A DNA stretch of 64,000 bases from Musa acuminata AAA Group (lineage: Eukaryota; Streptophyta; Magnoliopsida; Zingiberales; Musaceae). Position numbers and translations under genes: made by a program. The stretch lies in assembly GCF_036884655.1 (NCBI RefSeq), contig NC_088327.1:11492501-11556500 (forward strand). Reading direction: 5' to 3'. The first letter of the stretch is position 1. The number at the start of each line of letters is the position of its first letter. A model generated the notes under the pieces. That model searched no databases. It was not told the origin of the DNA and worked only from the letters and a program-made list of their open reading frames with translations. Of this stretch, positions 60,290-64,000 are shown piece after piece.

Positions 60290-62330
60290 AAGACTTGGGT
60301 CAACATTGGATCTAAACCTAAGGTCTATAGAGAAGGTTATCATTCTCCCATTATGAGGCTATCAAAATCCTTTCATAAGTGGTGGATCAGAGCTAAGTTG
60401 AATTGGATAGCAGGTGAGGATAGAAATTTTAAATTCTTTCATAAGCTGGCCCGTTCTAGACATAAAAATAATCTTATTTTAACCCTCAAGTCTTATGAAG
60501 TAACTAAGATTTCCGATACTAAATCAATTCTATTAGAATTTGTTAATTAGTATTTTGGCCTTTCAAATATCTCTTCTCCCTAAAAACTTTCTTCATAATA
60601 TTCCTTCTTCCTCCCATGATTTTTTGGTGAAAGATTTCTTAAGGGAGAAAATTGTTAAGGCTCTTAAGCATTTAGGCAAAGTAGAAAGCCTAAACCCTAA
60701 TAAATTTAACATAAATTTCTATCTATATTTTTGGAACAACTATTACCATCTCAACTAGTTGGTATCAAAATGTGCGAATATTAGTACGATCAAGGATTTT
60801 TTATGAATCTCATTATATCATGTCATCTATAAATTGCTCTCTAAAATCATTGCTAATAGGATAAAAGGGTTACTTGGCTCTTTCATTATTCATGAATGAT
60901 ATGCTTTTATCTAAGATAGAAATATATATGACAATATAAATATAGTATTTGAACTTATTTATTCTATATCTTAGTTTAAAGAAAAATCTCATTTGATCCT
61001 CTTTAAACTAGACAAAAAAAACTTACGATTCAAATGAGTTAGTAACGAGGCAACTAAGTTATCATTCTAGATTCATTGAGTGGTTGCATGTGTTTCATCT
61101 CCTAGCTTTACTTGTCTTGTCAATGACACTACCTCTAACTAGTTCTGTAGTAAAAGGGATTAGGTAGGGGGATTCACTCTCTTAGTTTTTTTTTTAATCT
61201 AATCGATTCTCTCCTCATTGATTTCTTATGAGATTTCTAATAAGAGGATTCTTCCTTTCAACCTGAAAGTGATGAGAATCTCTCATCTTATATTTACAAA
61301 CAATCTCATCCTTTCCTTTAGAGCTATTCATCGATCTTATATTTCAATTTTAAGGATTCTCTAGGTGTGGTTTACGGGTCAATGTGGTTAAATCAAATAT
61401 CTATTTTTTCAAAAATGCTTCTTCCAACATCATACATAAGGTTTGCAACTCATTAGGTATCAAGGAGAGGGGTATAGTCTTTCAAATATATTAGAACATT
61501 TATAGGTTTAGGTAGACTTTCTAAAAGCCATCAATCTTTGTTGGCTAATAAGGTGTTGGGCCGCATCAAGTGCTGGTACATTAGATACCTTATTAAAGTG
61601 GAAAGATTGGTCTTGGTTAATTATGTGCTCAATGCCCTCTGAATCCATGTCCTTAATAGTTGGGTATTTGAGAAGATCCTTCACTATATGTCCTAACTCT
61701 CTAGGGATTTCTAGTGGGATGATAAGTAAGATTCTAAAAGACTCCATCTCATGAGTTGAGATATAGTTTATAAGGATAAGGAGGAGGGGGTCTAGGTAAT
61801 AAGGACTTCTTTAGAGTCAAAGAAGCAATTTGTGCCCAAAGACTCCTTCCCATTTTTAATGGTATTTAGTAACTTTAGGTATTAGTTATTAGAGCTAAGT
61901 ATGACATTCCTCACGTATGGGCTGAGTTGGGTTATAATAAAAATATACATAACTAACTTAGGAAGGTTAGAGAGGAATTTAAAATCATTGTCGATAAAAA
62001 AATATGATTTCTATGTGGGCTGACTCATGGATTTCCTATACATCATTATGTTTTTGGTATACTTTTGTAAATGTGGGGATAGTTTCTCATATTTTTTTTT
62101 TGTGTTGGATTTGATTTCTAATGACAGCTTGAGATGTGAACAAATATGATTCTCTTTTTCTTCGTATTTGAAAGAGGTGGTTAGTGAAATTTATGTGTCT
62201 ATATCCCTTGATAATGATTAGTGAGGTTAGACAAAAAGCCCTGAAGGAGTATTTGTGGTGAAAGGAGCATATAAAATATTAAGCAACTTAATAACAATAA
62301 GGAGGAAGGTGGCCTACCAATAATAAAATT
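60290..62330 (+). mobile_element. LINE (non-LTR) reverse-transcriptase relic
   Basis: Translation in shifting plus frames gives phrases of plant LINE ORF2 in the right order: KLNWIAGEDRNFKFFHKLAR (about 60390-60450), VIYKLLSKIIANRIKGLLGS (about 60825-60880), a DRNIYDNINIVFELI stretch (about 60915-60965), LILFKLDKK (about 60995-61020), and a C-terminal stretch around LCWLIRC (about 61535). The catalytic YADD-type box is not intact and many stops and frameshifts are present, so the copy is dead. It is probably 5'-truncated, as LINE copies often are. Confidence 0.7.
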
Positions 62331-62340
62331 TATATTTTTA

Positions 62341-62390
62341 CACTATATTATAGTATTTTCAATAATATCAAAAAATACTATAATATAGTG
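62341..62390. repeat. Perfect 19-bp inverted repeat with 12-nt loop
   Basis: CACTATATTATAGTATTTT at 62341-62359 pairs without mismatch with 62372-62390. All but a few base pairs are A-T. It lies just beyond the LINE relic and could be the end of a small foldback element. Confidence 0.9.
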
Positions 62391-63574
62391 AACAATACTA
62401 TTATAAACTTATGTTTTTCTAAAATAAGAAAAGTCTATATGTCAATTCATCAAATCTCAAAAGTCACATCCATTGATGGTAGGGATAGATAATGTATGGT
62501 ACTAAGTTTTTAATTATTTATCGAATTAAAAAAATAGTTGAATATTTATATATCATGTGTCCTTAGCATAGAGAGATTGTATGTTTTGAGACTTAGAATA
62601 CAGTCTTTTTTTTTTTTTGATAAGTAATAGAATAGAGTCTTTTATGTTAACAAAAATATGAATCAATTATTTATTTATTTTTTAATATATTTTTGCTAAC
62701 AAGATTTGAGATATTATACAAGCCAAACTAGATGTATATAAATGAAGAAGATATGATTTCGATTATCGAGTCTATTAATATCAAGACTCTTTAATTGTTA
62801 TATACCTTTGACTCATTTGGAAGACTAATAATAATAGTATGATATTCATTGGGAACAATTAAAACGTCTCGATGATCAAAATAAGAACAACATATGGATG
62901 GATGATATAAAATTAATTAAAATGATTTCATGATAAAAATGAGGGTGTAGGTCTTGTCGTAAAAAAAATCTAATGATAAATGTATATATATTGAAAACAT
63001 ATATTATACATAAAAATTATATAAATTATTTTAAATGAAGAAACATTCGAAATATTAGGATTGAGTCTGATTTCAAAAATACGAACGAACATTTAGAATT
63101 AGATGATCGATACATCGTCATCTCTTATAGATATTATTTTTTTTAGAGAGTGAGTGCATTTGATTTTTTTTATGTAATATATATTTTTCTAAAAAATTCA
63201 TATTCCCTTGATTTCTCCCAACGATTAACTACCTTCTTAAAAAAAAATCAAAAACAAAAGCAACCTCGGACTCCACATCCCAAAGTTAGTTACCTTACCA
63301 CAAGCTTGGAATGATTATAAGCGAGTCTCACAAGCCATCCCATCACCGTACCACAATCCATCCCATGCTTTCGAGCCTCACCCACAGATTCGCACCAATT
63401 CGAGCATCTTTGTTTAACCGTACATCCACCGTCCATTTCCTCGCTCGACGCATCATCCTCAACAATCAACGGCCGATGCCGCGTCCTTCGACCGGAAGCA
63501 AAGCGGGGACCCGCCGTAGCAGTACAAGAAACGGGACAGCCTATCAACCCGAGAGCAAGGACGAAGCCGACCAG
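62391..63574. other. AT-rich intergenic, then GC-rich leader of the NEN gene
   Basis: No gene from 62391 to about 63250. From 63300 the DNA becomes GC-rich and an open frame in phase with the NEN start runs from 63311. It could encode an 88-residue N-terminal extension, but the family usually begins close to the exonuclease motif, so I treat it as leader. Confidence 0.45.
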
Positions 63575-64000
63575 ATGGAGACGGGCGGGGTAGAGATCGC
63601 GTTCTTCGACGTGGAGACGTCGGTGCCGGGCCGCGGAGGTGGCGGCAACGGGTTCTCGCTGCTGGAGTTCGGGGCCATCGTGTTATGCCCGCGGCGGCTG
63701 GTGGAGGTAGCGAGCTACTCCACCCTCATCCGCCCCGCGGACCTCGGCGTCATCTCCACCGCCTCCGTCCGATGCAACGGCATCACCAGGGACGCCGTCG
63801 CCACCGCGCCGTACTTCCGAGACGTCGCCGACAACGTCTTCAACGTCCTCCATGGTGAGAAACTCGCCCCTTTTCTATTTGCCGTCTGTTCCACTTCTGA
63901 CCGCCGAGTTGCCTCGTGTTGGTTGTGATCCTTGAGTGCGCTGTTGATGAACAGGACGGGTGTGGGCTGGGCACAACATTCTGAGGTTCGATTGCCCTCG
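63575..64000 (+). CDS. NEN: NEN-type DEDDh exonuclease, N-terminal part (cut by window end)
   Basis: Exon 1 (63575-63854) and the start of exon 2 (63955 onward) join in phase. The protein begins METGGVEIAFFDVET, where D12 and E14 are the first two metal ligands of a DEDDh 3'-5' exonuclease. Next come LLEFGAIVLCPRRLVEVASY, STLIRPADLGVISTASVRCN, GITRDAV, and, across the intron, GRVWAGHNILRFDCP with the second-motif Asp. This matches NEN (NAC45/86-dependent exonuclease-domain) proteins, which in Arabidopsis act in nuclear breakdown during sieve-element maturation. A Gly-rich insert (GRGGGGNG) follows the first motif. The catalytic C-terminal half is outside the window. The frame is open upstream, so a longer N-terminus is possible. 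Confidence 0.85.

Overview
This is a stretch of nuclear DNA from a flowering plant, most likely a monocot. Genes have GC-rich first exons, AT-rich introns and canonical GT-AG junctions. They lie roughly 5-8 kb apart, separated by retroelement remnants and microsatellites. The repeat style (a GTACCG-rich foldback element and a small non-autonomous LTR family) reminds me of Musaceae (banana, Ensete), but I cannot prove the species from the sequence.

Layout. 0-5 kb: a PRE/ILI-type small HLH gene (+), then a broken cullin-3 copy that kept its intron. 6.5-15.1 kb: a plastid-type ATP-phosphofructokinase gene (+, 13 coding exons), whose 5' intron holds four diverged tandem units. 16.3-17.3 kb: an alpha-expansin gene (-), convergent with the kinase. 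19.5-20.3 kb: a ~785-bp AT-rich microsatellite block. 21.7-26.2 kb: a chloroplast two-RRM ribonucleoprotein (+) convergent with a mitoribosomal mS23 gene (-), with a 135-bp tandem duplication between their 3' ends. 26.9-30.2 kb: a NudC/BOBBER-type pseudogene with introns and several nonsense mutations. 30.7-35.2 kb: a complete non-autonomous LTR retrotransposon (- orientation, 4-bp target duplication), followed at once by a mitoribosomal bL32 gene that has no visible start and carries a frameshift. 40.5-46.4 kb: cystathionine gamma-synthase (+, 11 coding exons) with the MTO1 nascent-peptide control sequence and a short upstream ORF. 47.3-52.0 kb: a second, older copy of the same LTR family, nested in an older LTR-like sequence. 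52-55 kb: more decayed retroelement DNA. 55.0-57.7 kb: a p24-delta cargo receptor (+) whose third intron carries a 223-bp hAT-like palindromic MITE. 60.3-62.3 kb: a LINE reverse-transcriptase relic. 63.6-64.0 kb: the 5' part of a NEN-type DEDDh exonuclease gene (+), cut by the window edge.

The genes do not form an operon or pathway. Shared themes are plastid and mitochondrial proteins (PFK, cpRNP, CGS, mS23, bL32m). Three broken gene copies keep ancestral intron positions, as expected of fractionation after DNA-level or whole-genome duplication. I found no convincing undescribed system. The best second-look items are the non-autonomous LTR family, the bL32m gene next to it, the GTACCG palindromic MITE, the CGS leader with two possible translational controls, and the repeated PFK leader intron.
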